Shown: piece after piece, positions 1 to 9,200 of the stretch
How positions within the stretch are numbered: position 1 is the first letter of the stretch
How the letters are laid out: the number at the start of each line of letters is the position of its first letter
Assembly: GCA_045589595.1 (NCBI GenBank)
Contig: JAZNPK010000002.1
Coordinates: 212,709-276,708, forward strand
Direction of reading: 5' to 3'
DNA: 64,000 nucleotides
From: SIG77 sp045589595
Lineage (GTDB): Bacteria; Verrucomicrobiota; Lentisphaeria; Victivallales; UBA1829
Notes under the pieces: generated by a model
The model's input: only the letters and a program-made list of their open reading frames with translations
Databases searched by the model: none
What the model was told of the DNA's origin: nothing
Made by a program: the position numbers and the translations under genes

Positions 1-1314
1 CTGGAAACGTACCGCGGCGCATGTCTGCTGGTGACGCATGACCGGTTCTTTCTGGACCGTGTCGCCACACGGATCGTGGAACTGGATCACGGCAAACTTT
101 ATTCTGTTGACGGCTCTTACGCAGATTTCCTTGAAGCCAAAGCGGAACGGGAATACAACGAAGATGTGCTGGAACAGAAACGGAAAGCATTTTTACGCCG
201 GGAGATCGAATGGGTGCGCCGGTCACCGAAAGCCCGTCTGCGCCGCAACCTCGGACGGGAAAAACGGTATTATGAGATCGCTGCCCAGACCGGACCGGAG
301 CGGACCGGAGATATGGATCTGGTGATCCCGCCGCCGTCACGCCTCGGAAATAAAGTCGTCGAATTGAAAGATATATCCCTGTCGCTGGGCGGCAAAACGC
401 TGCTGGATCATTTTACCTGCGAATTTACCGCCGCAGATAAAGTGGGGATCGTCGGAGCCAATGGCGTCGGCAAAAGTTCTCTGCTGAAACTGATCACCGG
501 AGAACGGATGCCGGACAGCGGTTCTGTGGAAGTTGCCCGGACCGTTGAGTTCAATCTGATCGGGCAGAACCGGGAACAGCTGGAACCGGAAAAGACCGTT
601 CTGGAAGAAGTCGGTGCCGGCAAAGAATTTGTCCATTTCGGCTCGGAACGCCTGACCGTCTGGACCTATCTGAAACGGTTTCTGTTTACGGATGACCGGA
701 TCAAAACGCAGGTGAAATATCTTTCCGGCGGCGAAAAAGCCCGTCTGGCTCTGGCAAAAGAATTGAAGAACGGCGGCAATTTTCTGATCCTTGACGAACC
801 GACAAATGACCTTGATCTGCCCACTTTGCGGATTCTGGAAGAGGCACTGGCGGCTTATCCCTCCACCATTCTGGTTGTCAGTCATGACCGCTATTTTCTG
901 AACCGGGTCTGCAATCATATTCTGGCATTTGATGAGCCGGGACACCCCACGATGGATGTCGGCGATTTTGACTACTATATGAGCCACCGTGCAAATACCG
1001 TTCAGACGCCGTCGAACAGCGGCGGCAGCGGGAAAAAATCTGTCGCCGCCGAGCCGGTCACCGCAAAGAGATCCGCCTCCAAAAAACTCTCCTACATGGA
1101 GGACCGGGAGTTGAAACAGCTGGAAGACCGTATCCCGGAACTGGAAGACAGCATCGCCGGGATCGAAGCAAAATTTTCCGATCCGGCAGGGATGTCCGCC
1201 GCCGAAATGCAGACTCTTACCGCTGAACTGGACGAAAAACGCGCCGAACTGGAAAAGATGTATGCGCGTTGGGAAGAACTTGCCGCCAAACTGGAAGCTC
1301 TGACGCAGGGCTGA
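1..1314 (+). CDS. uup: ABC-F family ATPase Uup (5' end outside window)
   Basis: The frame is open from base 1, so this is the C-terminal 437 residues of a longer protein. The fragment starts in the H-loop of the first ATPase domain (VTHDR, visible residues 11-15). Then comes the basic inter-domain linker (REIEWVRRSPKAR) typical of Uup. A complete second ATPase domain follows: Walker A GANGVGKSS near 152-160, signature LSGGEKAR near 241, Walker B ILDEPTNDLD near 263 and H-loop VVSHDR near 294. The last 75 or so residues are a charged coiled coil, as in Uup. There are no membrane segments, so this is a soluble ATPase. ABC-F proteins act on ribosomes; Uup has been linked to transposon-excision and ribosome phenotypes. 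It converges on the LptF/G gene. Family assignment is secure, and the Uup subgroup rests on the linker and the C-terminal coiled coil. Confidence 0.9.
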   Translation: METYRGACLLVTHDRFFLDRVATRIVELDHGKLYSVDGSYADFLEAKAEREYNEDVLEQKRKAFLRREIEWVRRSPKARLRRNLGREKRYYEIAAQTGPERTGDMDLVIPPPSRLGNKVVELKDISLSLGGKTLLDHFTCEFTAADKVGIVGANGVGKSSLLKLITGERMPDSGSVEVARTVEFNLIGQNREQLEPEKTVLEEVGAGKEFVHFGSERLTVWTYLKRFLFTDDRIKTQVKYLSGGEKARLALAKELKNGGNFLILDEPTNDLDLPTLRILEEALAAYPSTILVVSHDRYFLNRVCNHILAFDEPGHPTMDVGDFDYYMSHRANTVQTPSNSGGSGKKSVAAEPVTAKRSASKKLSYMEDRELKQLEDRIPELEDSIAGIEAKFSDPAGMSAAEMQTLTAELDEKRAELEKMYARWEELAAKLEALTQG

Positions 1315-1343
1315 AACGAATCTGATCCCCGAAGGGCAGGGAG

Positions 1344-2447
1344 TTACTTTCTTGCCATCTTTGTGATGTAATACAGACCGAATGCCTGATAGAGGAACGG
1401 TACGATCCAGATGATGTACTGGGGATAAAGATTGGCTTCTTTCCGGAGCGCATCCGCAAACAGCACGTTGGCAAAATAAATCCCCGCCAGAAGCACGCTG
1501 AGGAACAGCCCCACACTGGTCTCCCGGCGACTGGTCCGGATGGCAAGAGGCAGCCCCAGCAGCAGAAACGCGATGGGCGCCAGTGCCAGACAGACCCGTT
1601 TGCTCAATTCCGTTTCAAGTCTGGTGGAATCCTTACCTTCCCGTTTCAGGATCACGATACGGGCGAGAAGGTCGTTCAGCGGCAGGAATTTTTCGCGCAT
1701 GGCGATACGCCCGGCATTGAGCTGCTGTCCGTAATCCCAATCCACGCGGAATTCATCCATAAAGCCCACGACCGTATGGGGATTTTTGCCGCCGGATCTG
1801 GTTTCCACCTGTGCATCGTAAAGGACGATCTGCATTTTTTTCGCTTCTTTATCCACGAGGACTTTGCCGCGGGCGGCGGTGGCGTCTTCCTGGATCCCCT
1901 TCTCGGACACACGGTAAACCTGAACAAAATAAATATTGTTGTCATCGTCTTTCGAGGCAAAATAAAGGGACGTTCCGGGCATGAAATTTTTCATGTCCAC
2001 CGGTCTGCCGGCGGTGAAAAATGCCAGCGGATGATTTACCGCGATCTCTTCCACAAGATTCCGCGCCCGTTCCATGGTCATGGGACCGGTGTAAAGCTGG
2101 AGCTGCAGGCAGACCGCTGTAAAAATGATCGTGGTGACGATCAGCGGGGAAACGATCTGAAGAATGGAAACCCCGCACGCCCGCATGGCTGTGATCTCAC
2201 TGTCGGCAGACATACGCCCGAAAACGAGCATGATCGCCACCAGAGACGCCCACGGGACAGTGAAGCAAAGCGCATGGGGAATGGAGTAAAGCAGCACTTC
2301 AAGCGCAACGGATGCGGGGATCCCCTGCGCAAGAGAGTTGAAGATCTTGATCAGCTGGGCGCCCGCCATACCGAAGGTCAGAACGCCGATCGCCATAAGA
2401 AATGTGGCGAGAAAACTTTTTGTGACATACAGGTTGAGTATTTTCAT
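1344..2447 (-). CDS. LPS export ABC permease, LptF/LptG family
   Basis: This 367-residue inner-membrane protein belongs to the YjgP/YjgQ family. LptF and LptG form the permease of the LptBFGC machine that extracts lipopolysaccharide from the inner membrane. Three N-terminal membrane segments lie near residues 12-32, 50-75 and 97-117. They are separated by the family's typical stretch RMSADSEITAMRACG. A soluble periplasmic beta-jellyroll region follows, then three C-terminal membrane segments, with SKRVCLALAPIAFLLLGLPLAI leading into the first. Only one copy is present here, so the partner must be elsewhere. I cannot tell F from G with confidence. It lies about 100 bases downstream of the RNase HIII gene on the same strand. 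Its presence indicates an LPS-bearing outer membrane. Confidence 0.88.
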   Translation of the reverse strand: MKILNLYVTKSFLATFLMAIGVLTFGMAGAQLIKIFNSLAQGIPASVALEVLLYSIPHALCFTVPWASLVAIMLVFGRMSADSEITAMRACGVSILQIVSPLIVTTIIFTAVCLQLQLYTGPMTMERARNLVEEIAVNHPLAFFTAGRPVDMKNFMPGTSLYFASKDDDNNIYFVQVYRVSEKGIQEDATAARGKVLVDKEAKKMQIVLYDAQVETRSGGKNPHTVVGFMDEFRVDWDYGQQLNAGRIAMREKFLPLNDLLARIVILKREGKDSTRLETELSKRVCLALAPIAFLLLGLPLAIRTSRRETSVGLFLSVLLAGIYFANVLFADALRKEANLYPQYIIWIVPFLYQAFGLYYITKMARK

Positions 2448-2551
2448 CCAGAAACATTCCGTTGTGTTGATGCGGTCGAAAAAATGTTATTCCCTTACAA
2501 TAGCACAACTTTTGTATATTGGAAAGCAAAATTTGAAAAAAAATGCTTTTT

Positions 2552-3496
2552 TCAGTCGTTTCCGTCTCTGCCGAGTGCTTTTGCCGCAGTTCTGAAATGC
2601 ATCTTCGCGAGCCGTGTCAGCAGTGTTTCCCCGCCCTGTTTCGCCAGTTCAGCCGCCACGGTATCGGTCTGGACACCGGCACCTTTCGGCAGCACGGTCC
2701 CGATGGAATCGCCCAGAAGTTTGATCCTGCGGACAAATTCCGCTCTGGCGAGGATGGACGCCGCCGCCACGGCAATATCGCTTTCCGCCTTTGTCTGCTG
2801 ACGGAGTCTGATGCCTCTGCCGCTTTCCATCAGCGCATTCCGGATCAGGTGTTCCGCCCCGAATTTATCCGCGAGCGCTTCGGTACATTCCGGCGCCTTC
2901 TGAAGCAGGTTCTCCAGGGCTCTGGCATGACCCCACGCGAGCAGCCGGTTGAGACTGCCGATTTTGGCGTATGCCCGGTTGTATGCCTCCGGACCGATGG
3001 CAACGATGGCGGTCTTTCCGTGGAGGATCGGCGTGATTTGAGCGGCGATCTCCGTGATCCGGGCATCGCTTTTGATGGTTTTGGAATCCCGGACACCGAG
3101 AGCTGTCAGTTTTGCGACGGCACTTTCATCCGCGACAAATGCGCAGGCAATGACAAGCGGACCGAAGAAATCGCCTTTTCCGCTTTCGTCGATCCCGGCA
3201 TGAGGTGTAAAGACCGTTTCCGCGGCACTGTCTGCGTCCGGAGATGTGAACGCGGCTTCTTTGAGGACCTGCGGTTCCAGCAGAAACTCCAGAAATTCAG
3301 CTGTCCCTTTTCCCTGAATGACCAGTTTGCCGGATGTATATGCCGCGATGCTGATATTTTCCCGTTTGGTTTTGAATACACAATAAGGTGCATCTGTCAA
3401 TTCCCAGCTGCCGTCTTTCAGGATGCGGTGCAGTTCCTGCATCTGTTCCGGCGTCAACTGAATGACTTTGCAAGTCGGTGAAGCCTTTTCCGTCAT
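2552..3496 (-). CDS. rnhC: Ribonuclease HIII
   Basis: This 314-residue enzyme cleaves the RNA strand of RNA/DNA hybrids. The N-terminal 90 or so residues form the TBP-like substrate-binding domain that distinguishes HIII from HII. The catalytic domain begins with the diagnostic DESGKGDFFGP (D103, E104). RDSK follows near residue 150, and AESDIAVAAASILAR carries a further acidic ligand. I chose the ATG at 3496 because AAGGA lies 11 bases upstream. An in-frame GTG 36 bases further out (3532) has no ribosome-binding site. RNase HIII replaces or supplements HII in scattered lineages, including some PVC bacteria. It is divergent from the secreted protein gene at 3632 and is followed by lptF/G on the same strand. 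Confidence 0.93.
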   Translation of the reverse strand: MTEKASPTCKVIQLTPEQMQELHRILKDGSWELTDAPYCVFKTKRENISIAAYTSGKLVIQGKGTAEFLEFLLEPQVLKEAAFTSPDADSAAETVFTPHAGIDESGKGDFFGPLVIACAFVADESAVAKLTALGVRDSKTIKSDARITEIAAQITPILHGKTAIVAIGPEAYNRAYAKIGSLNRLLAWGHARALENLLQKAPECTEALADKFGAEHLIRNALMESGRGIRLRQQTKAESDIAVAAASILARAEFVRRIKLLGDSIGTVLPKGAGVQTDTVAAELAKQGGETLLTRLAKMHFRTAAKALGRDGND

Positions 3497-3551
3497 AGTA
3501 TATCTGTTCCTTATTTTTTCGTAATTTTGCACTGATCCGGCAGATTTGCTC

Positions 3552-3578
3552 TTGACTTTCTGTAATTATGACTATAAT
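3552..3578 (+). promoter_or_regulatory. Candidate promoter for the 3632 gene
   Basis: TTGACT at 3552-3557 and a perfect TATAAT at 3573-3578, with a short 15-base spacer. It lies about 50 bases before the start codon. The spacer is shorter than at the other promoters in this window, so confidence is lower. Confidence 0.5.
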
Positions 3579-3631
3579 TTACTATGGTGCAAAGAAAAGT
3601 CAACTGTAAAACCGAAGGATGATACAACGAA

Positions 3632-5110
3632 ATGAAACGGCAGAACCTTTACCTTCTTGCGATCGTCGCGGCAACTGCAGCGCAGTGCATGCTTACCGCA
3701 CAGGAAAAAAATTCGTCAGGAACGGCAGCCGCCCAGATACTGGCACAGCAGAACAGTGAGTATGCGCTTTCCCGTCAGCGCAGAGCGCGGATCGAACAGA
3801 TCCTGGCGGAGGCTGTGAAAAACGGTGCGGACATCACCCGCCCCGATGCTGTTTCCGCCATTGAAACACAGATCTCAAAAGAAATGCCCCTTTCCCCCGT
3901 CATTGAACTGCGCAGTGAGTCGGTTCAGAAACTGGACCAGGAAGCGGAACGTCTGATGCGGAAAAAATTTGATGCGGCTCTGGAGAAAAAACTGCAGGCT
4001 GCCGCAGAAAAGAAAGCCGTTGAAAAATATCCTGCCATCGCCCGCGGAACGGAAGTCACATTCACCTACGAAAAAGGACGTTACGCCGGAAGCACCATCA
4101 AAGGCGTGTTTTTGTCTGCGACAGCACGCTATGTGCAGATCGGGGACCGCCGTATCCCCTACGTGGATATGGAAAGCAATCAGCGGGCGATGTTTGATGC
4201 GCAGTACAATCAGGAACAGCGCAGCCGGTATGTCCGGGAACTGCTTGGCAACTTTGCCGCAAAGAAGAAAGAGACCCGGCAGGAGATCTTCCTGCAGCTT
4301 CTGGCAGGACAGCGTCTGGAAAATGAAAAGAACGGCTATCTTTATGACACGCAGAAGATGCGTTGGGAAACTGCCAGACAGTATTTCCAGACGATCCTGA
4401 AGCCCGCCCAGGAAAAGGCGAAAGTCGAGTTCGCAGCAGCCGCCGCACGCAAAGCTGCGGAGCAGGCGGAAAAACAGAAAGCACAGGATGCCGTCGGTTA
4501 CAGCGAAGGTCTTGCAAAAATCGATACCAGCGACAATGCACGTTATGAAGAGATCATGAAGGATGTGACCGCACGCCGTCAGGAGATCTACAAAAAATTT
4601 GCCGGAGTCGATGCCTGTCAGGGATACGGTAATGCCGTCTGGGGCGTGAGCCGCAGTGAAGTCGCCTACATCTTCTCCAAAGAAGCCGGGGCTACGATGA
4701 AGAGCAACCTCGCCGGTGATACTGTCAGCTTTGAAAATGGCACACCTGCCGCAGTCCGTTTCTATTACCGGAACAACAAACTGTACAAAGTGGAAGAACT
4801 TTACGGCACGATATCTTTTGAAGTCTTTGAAAAGGTCAAAGCCAATTGCCACGAAGCACTGGGGAACTCCACGGAGGAAAAAGCCCGCAGCGGACAGGAT
4901 CTGTTCAAAATGCTGGAACGCGGCGAGTTGAAACCGGCGGACATCCGTTCCGCTGAGGATAAAGACGCCTACGATGCAGATGTCTATGTGTTCCACTGGA
5001 CCGGTGAATATTCCAAAGGCATCCTTACCTTCGTTTACAACCGGGAAGAAGATGTTTACGAAGGCGTCACTCTGACCAAAGAAAATTTCAAAGAGAACGC
5101 CGGGAAATAA
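3632..5110 (+). CDS. Secreted alanine/lysine-rich coiled-coil protein of unknown function
   Basis: This 492-residue protein is not assigned to a family. Residues 1-22 look like a signal peptide (MKRQNLYLLAIVAATAAQC, with hydrophobic core and small residues before the probable cleavage site). The cysteine at 19 makes a lipobox-like reading possible but not convincing. Residues 50-135 and 190-310 are rich in Ala, Lys, Glu and Gln and should form long helices or coiled coils. Between them, near 137-180, is a compact beta segment (RGTEVTFTYEKGRYAG ... VQIGDRRIPYVDM) resembling a small SH3-like barrel. The C-terminal 170 residues look globular. The stop codon is separated by one base from the next gene, so the two are probably cotranscribed. 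Function is unknown; an envelope or periplasmic role is inferred from the signal peptide only. Confidence 0.75.
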   Translation: MKRQNLYLLAIVAATAAQCMLTAQEKNSSGTAAAQILAQQNSEYALSRQRRARIEQILAEAVKNGADITRPDAVSAIETQISKEMPLSPVIELRSESVQKLDQEAERLMRKKFDAALEKKLQAAAEKKAVEKYPAIARGTEVTFTYEKGRYAGSTIKGVFLSATARYVQIGDRRIPYVDMESNQRAMFDAQYNQEQRSRYVRELLGNFAAKKKETRQEIFLQLLAGQRLENEKNGYLYDTQKMRWETARQYFQTILKPAQEKAKVEFAAAAARKAAEQAEKQKAQDAVGYSEGLAKIDTSDNARYEEIMKDVTARRQEIYKKFAGVDACQGYGNAVWGVSRSEVAYIFSKEAGATMKSNLAGDTVSFENGTPAAVRFYYRNNKLYKVEELYGTISFEVFEKVKANCHEALGNSTEEKARSGQDLFKMLERGELKPADIRSAEDKDAYDADVYVFHWTGEYSKGILTFVYNREEDVYEGVTLTKENFKENAGK

Positions 5111-5111
5111 A

Positions 5112-6056
5112 ATGTCCAGAGAAGAAATTCTGATCCGTTCTTCTGTGGATGGAACGATGCAGAAAGCATTGCTCTATGCCGCAGAAGGGACTGAGCCGCG
5201 GCCTCTGGTCGTGGCGCTCCATACATGGAGTTTCGGCTGTGAGCAGAACCATAATGCTTACAGGGATGAAGCCGCAGCCCGGAACTGGCACATGATCTAT
5301 CCCCATTTCCGCGGAAAGAACACGAATCCGGAAGCACTCTGTTCCGATATGGCGGTCGGTGATATTGCGGACGCTGTTGCGTGGGCGAAAGAACATCTTG
5401 CCGTGGATCCGGACCGGATCTATCTGATCGGCGGTTCCGGCGGCGGTATGTCAACACTGATGCTGGCGGGGAGACATCCGGAACTGTGGACAGCCTGTTC
5501 TTCGTGGTGTCCGATCTCCGATGTGGCTGCGTGGCACGATGAGACCATCGCAGATTCCCGTTTTTCCTGTTATGCCGGAAATATTGAAGCCGCATGCGGC
5601 GGAAATCCGGCGGAGAATGAAGCCGCCCGCGCCGAAGCATTGCGCCGTTCCCCCATCACATGGCTCGGAAATGCAGCGGGTCTGACGCTGGATATTGCCA
5701 CCGGGATCCACGACGGACATACCGGCAGTGTTCCCGTCCGTCAGGCAATGAATGCATACAATCTGCTGGCGGCGGAAACTGACCGGTTCAGTACGGAAGA
5801 TATTGAGTACATCTGCCGCAACGAAGCGATCCCGCATCATCTTCAGGCGGAAAACGAACAGGATCCGTCCTACGGCACCCGTGTGATCCATCTGCGCCGG
5901 TCCTCCGGCTCGGTCCGGCTGACATTGTTCGAGGGCGGGCATGACTGGATCCCCTTTGCCGCATTCGACTTTTTTGAACGGCAGGTGCGCGGTGCTGCGC
6001 CCGACTGGTCGCCCGGTACTGCGTCCGCCGGGGGCTCCACAGGTTTGAGCCGGTAA
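5112..6056 (+). CDS. Alpha/beta hydrolase (prolyl-oligopeptidase/esterase type)
   Basis: This 314-residue hydrolase has no signal peptide, so it is probably cytoplasmic. The fold is recognisable from RPLVVALHTWSFG (oxyanion strand) and the nucleophile elbow IGGSGGGMS near residue 112. A candidate acid is the Asp in TGIHDGHTGS. The catalytic His lies in FEGGHDWIP near 278. The arrangement fits the peptidase S9-like/dienelactone hydrolase superfamily; the substrate is not evident, with a small ester or an acetylated sugar being possible. It starts one base after the stop of the upstream secreted protein gene, indicating an operon. Its end lies two bases from the convergent terminase gene. The final 25 residues are Gly/Ser/Thr rich and look disordered. 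Confidence 0.8.
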   Translation: MSREEILIRSSVDGTMQKALLYAAEGTEPRPLVVALHTWSFGCEQNHNAYRDEAAARNWHMIYPHFRGKNTNPEALCSDMAVGDIADAVAWAKEHLAVDPDRIYLIGGSGGGMSTLMLAGRHPELWTACSSWCPISDVAAWHDETIADSRFSCYAGNIEAACGGNPAENEAARAEALRRSPITWLGNAAGLTLDIATGIHDGHTGSVPVRQAMNAYNLLAAETDRFSTEDIEYICRNEAIPHHLQAENEQDPSYGTRVIHLRRSSGSVRLTLFEGGHDWIPFAAFDFFERQVRGAAPDWSPGTASAGGSTGLSR

Positions 6057-6058
6057 CA

Positions 6059-7372
6059 TCACCAGCGTTTTTGATTCAGCGATCCGGAACAGCTCTGCAG
6101 GCGTTTCCGGATCTTTTTTCCATCCAGTGCGGCGACCATATAACGGAGCGCATCCATTGCATGGTCATTGAGTTTCAGGGGTTCTTCTTTCGCAGCTCTG
6201 CTGTCTGATGCCGGAAGCCATTGGTAATCATACATTTCCGACAAAATATTTTTTAAATCGCTGAAAAAGAACAACCGTGCTTTTCCATCGCCGGCATCTG
6301 CCAGTCTGCATTTGACCCGCTGGATCCCGCTGATCACATTTTTTTCGGCGGCTTCGGTCCTGATACCAAGCATTTCCAGTTCTGCCCGTTCTGCGGCATC
6401 GTGATCCGCCACAGTGACGGTGTACCGTTCGTTGCCGGAGAGTTTCCGGATCATTTCCGCGTGTTCGGCGGTGCGGGTGGCGGACTTGTACCATTCCCGG
6501 TAGATATAGAGTCTGCCATCGGGATCGACAGCGCCCCAGAGGCAGACAAAGGGATTGGTGTAACCGAAGTCGATGGCACGGATACGCTGCCAGTTTTCCG
6601 GGATCGGGAAGGGGGTGACCACATGTTTTTCCTCATCAAATTCCTGATAAACGGCTCCGGTATTATCGCACCAGATCCCGTCCAGCATCCGTTTTTTCAT
6701 GATTTCGGGCAGCGCTTCCAGCGCGGAAATATATTCCGGCGGCAGATTTGCCCGATTGTCGTAAGCGCTCCAGGAGAGACGCGCCCACTTTGCTTTGTCA
6801 GCAAGATCATTTCCTGTTTCCGGATCGGCGTGCCGGACGCCCACACTGTGCAGCCAGTGACGCGGTCCCCGCGGGTTGCAGTCCAGAATCAGTTTCGGGA
6901 TCGCCTGCCGCTGTCGGGCGTCGTATGCTTTCTGGGCGAGACGCGTCGCCGCCATCTGTACGGTCTCCCATGAAAATTGTGTGGCTTCGTTCAGAAAAAC
7001 GGTAATGAATTCGTTGCCGAGGACTTTTTCGCTCCGTTCCGCATCGTCCAGACCGGCTACAAGGATTTCCGATCCGTTGAGAAAACGGATGCTCAATTCG
7101 CTTTCATTGTACCGGTAGAGCGCTGATGAAACAAATCTGCCGAGATAACTTTTCAGCGTATTGTTCCAGAGAGATGTCTTTGCGTGGACACGGCATTTCC
7201 GTGCGGCAAGCTGACGGGAGCCGGGATACTGCAGTGCGCGCCGGACAAGATATTCGGCGATGAGAGCTGTTTTTCCGGATCGGGATCCGCCGTCGAACAG
7301 GATCCGCGTTTTGTTTTTTGATGCGAGAATGTTCCAGCCGCGCTGCTGTTTTCTGTTGAACTTCAAACCCAT
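6059..7372 (-). CDS. Phage terminase large subunit, PBSX-like, without phage neighbours
   Basis: This is a complete 437-residue large terminase, the motor and nuclease that packages phage DNA into heads. The ATPase half shows Walker A GGSRSGKT (28-35) and Walker B ITVFLNE (123-129). The RNase H-like nuclease half shows AIDFGY (D268), VADHDAAE (D323, D325) and LNDHAMDALRY (D403, D407). All key residues are present, so it looks functional. No small terminase, portal, capsid, tail, integrase or lysis gene lies nearby. The flanking genes are an esterase-like hydrolase (convergent, two bases away) and the PPi-phosphofructokinase (divergent). The start is preceded by AGAGG. It could be a prophage remnant, part of a gene-transfer-agent-like system split across the chromosome, or a domesticated DNA-handling ATPase. 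Confidence 0.92.
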   Translation of the reverse strand: MGLKFNRKQQRGWNILASKNKTRILFDGGSRSGKTALIAEYLVRRALQYPGSRQLAARKCRVHAKTSLWNNTLKSYLGRFVSSALYRYNESELSIRFLNGSEILVAGLDDAERSEKVLGNEFITVFLNEATQFSWETVQMAATRLAQKAYDARQRQAIPKLILDCNPRGPRHWLHSVGVRHADPETGNDLADKAKWARLSWSAYDNRANLPPEYISALEALPEIMKKRMLDGIWCDNTGAVYQEFDEEKHVVTPFPIPENWQRIRAIDFGYTNPFVCLWGAVDPDGRLYIYREWYKSATRTAEHAEMIRKLSGNERYTVTVADHDAAERAELEMLGIRTEAAEKNVISGIQRVKCRLADAGDGKARLFFFSDLKNILSEMYDYQWLPASDSRAAKEEPLKLNDHAMDALRYMVAALDGKKIRKRLQSCSGSLNQKRW

Positions 7373-7442
7373 GATGAACCTCTTTTTTTTCTGCAGAGGT
7401 CCGGAGCGTCAAAGAAAGGTGGAAAAACATCGTTCCTTCTGC

Positions 7443-7471
7443 TTGATTCCTACTGCGCGCGGGTGTATATT
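7443..7471 (+). promoter_or_regulatory. Promoter of pfp and probably the gatCA operon
   Basis: TTGATT at 7443-7448, a 17-base spacer, and TATATT at 7466-7471 preceded by GGTG. The start codon follows 53 bases later, behind GAGGAAAAG. Confidence 0.7.
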
Positions 7472-7524
7472 ATAGGGTCAGTCACCATTTTCAACAAACA
7501 AACCAATTATGAGGAAAAGAAAAG

Positions 7525-9177
7525 ATGGAAATCTCTCCTTTGCAGGCTGCCCGTAAAGCATACAGCCCCAAACTCCCCGCCGCACTGCGCAACGGTGCAT
7601 CCGTAAACGTTGTCAAAGGCAATCCCCTGCCGGCATTTGCCGACACGGAAAAGATCGCCCAGCTCTTCCCCACCACCAGCAATATGCCCGACCTGACATT
7701 CACTGCCGGTACCGGTGCAAAATTGGACAAACCCGTGAATGTGGGTGTGATCCTTTCCGGCGGTCAGGCACCCGGCGGTCACAACGTCATTGCCGGTATC
7801 TATGACGGGATCAAGAGTCTGAACCCGGAATCCCGCCTGTTCGGTTTCAAAGGCGGTCCCAGCGGTCTGGTGGATAACGAATATGTGGAAATCGATGATG
7901 CGTTCATGGATGCCTACCGCAACACCGGCGGTTTCGATATGATCGGTTCCGGCAGAACGAAACTGGAACTGCCCGAACAGTTCGACAAGGGCGCGATCAA
8001 CGCGCAGGCTCTGGGCATTTCCGCCATCGTCATTATCGGCGGTGACGACTCCAACACCAACGCCTGTCTGCTCGCAGAATACTACAAGGCGAAAAACATT
8101 CCCATCCAGGTCGTCGGCTGCCCGAAGACCATCGACGGTGACCTGAAGAACTCCTTCATTGAAACCTCTTTCGGTTTTGATACTGCCAGCAAAGTGTACA
8201 GCGAAGTCATCGGCAACATTGCACGTGATGCCAACTCCGCCAAAAAATACTGGCACTTCATCAAGCTCATGGGCAGATCTGCCTCCCACATCACGCTGGA
8301 ATGTATCCTCAAGACCCATGTGAACCTCGCGCTGATCTCCGAAGAAGTGGAAGCGAAAAAACAGACCCTGTCTGAAATCGTTGATTCCATCGCAAAAATG
8401 GTTGCCGCCCGCGCAGCCAACAAGGAAAACTTCGGCGTTCTGCTGATTCCCGAAGGTCTGATCGAATTCATTCCCGAAATGAAGATCCTCATCGCTGAAC
8501 TGAACGATGCCCTCGCCAAAAATGCAGAAGCTTTCGCGCAGATCACCGAAAATGCGGAAAAACTCGCTTTCGTTACCGGTCTGCTCACTCCGGCTTCCGC
8601 CGCTGTGTTCGCCAGTCTGCCGGATGCCATGCGCCTCCAGCTCTCCATGGACCGCGACCCCCACGGCAACGTTCAGGTCTCCCAGATCGAAACGGAAAAA
8701 CTGCTGGCTGAACTGGTCAAGAACCGTCTTGCAGAAATGAAGAAAGCCGGTGAATTTACGGGCAAATTCTCTGCTCTGACTCACTTCTTCGGCTATGAAG
8801 GCCGCTGCTCCGCTCCTTCCAACTTTGATGCGGACTACTGCTACAGCCTCGGTTACAATGCCGCCGCCATTATCGGTTCCGGCGCAACGGCTTACATGTC
8901 CTATGTGAGCAATCTGGTGAAACCCGCCGCCGACTGGAAAGCCGGTGCTGTGCCCCTGACCGCCATGATGAACGTGGAACACCGTCACGGTGCCGATAAG
9001 CCCGTGATCCGTAAAGCACTGGTGGAACTGGACGGCAAACCCTTCCTCGCCTATGCCGCCAAACGTGAAGAATGGGCAGTGAAGACCTCCTTTGTCTATC
9101 CGGGCCCCATCCAGTATTTCGGTCCCTCCGAAGTCTGCGATATTACCACTGAAACGCTCCGGATCGAGCACGAATAA
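7525..9177 (+). CDS. pfp: Pyrophosphate-dependent 6-phosphofructokinase, long (plant-like) type
   Basis: This 550-residue enzyme interconverts fructose 6-phosphate and fructose 1,6-bisphosphate using pyrophosphate. VGVILSGGQAPGGHNVI is the phosphate-binding start. GGDDSNTNA has Asp where ATP-dependent enzymes have Gly, and GCPKTIDGDLKN has the Lys that excludes ATP; both mark pyrophosphate use. MGRSASHITLE and the conserved SFGFDTASKVYSE stretch are also present. The length matches the plant/spirochaete-type group II enzymes rather than the 320-residue bacterial ATP enzymes. A reversible glycolytic step suits a fermenting sugar degrader, which is an inference. gatC follows after 24 bases, so the two may be cotranscribed. 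Confidence 0.95.
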   Translation: MEISPLQAARKAYSPKLPAALRNGASVNVVKGNPLPAFADTEKIAQLFPTTSNMPDLTFTAGTGAKLDKPVNVGVILSGGQAPGGHNVIAGIYDGIKSLNPESRLFGFKGGPSGLVDNEYVEIDDAFMDAYRNTGGFDMIGSGRTKLELPEQFDKGAINAQALGISAIVIIGGDDSNTNACLLAEYYKAKNIPIQVVGCPKTIDGDLKNSFIETSFGFDTASKVYSEVIGNIARDANSAKKYWHFIKLMGRSASHITLECILKTHVNLALISEEVEAKKQTLSEIVDSIAKMVAARAANKENFGVLLIPEGLIEFIPEMKILIAELNDALAKNAEAFAQITENAEKLAFVTGLLTPASAAVFASLPDAMRLQLSMDRDPHGNVQVSQIETEKLLAELVKNRLAEMKKAGEFTGKFSALTHFFGYEGRCSAPSNFDADYCYSLGYNAAAIIGSGATAYMSYVSNLVKPAADWKAGAVPLTAMMNVEHRHGADKPVIRKALVELDGKPFLAYAAKREEWAVKTSFVYPGPIQYFGPSEVCDITTETLRIEHE

Positions 9178-9200
9178 TCAACGACAGACGGAGTTTTGCC

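Noticed and set aside
6059..7372. A prophage around the terminase
   Set aside because: No integrase, portal, capsid, tail, lysis or repressor gene and no attachment-site repeat was seen on either side. The flanks are metabolic genes.
7507..9171. Minus-strand open frame almost as long as the phosphofructokinase gene
   Set aside because: The phosphofructokinase carries all active-site motifs. The antisense frame is a codon-bias artefact.
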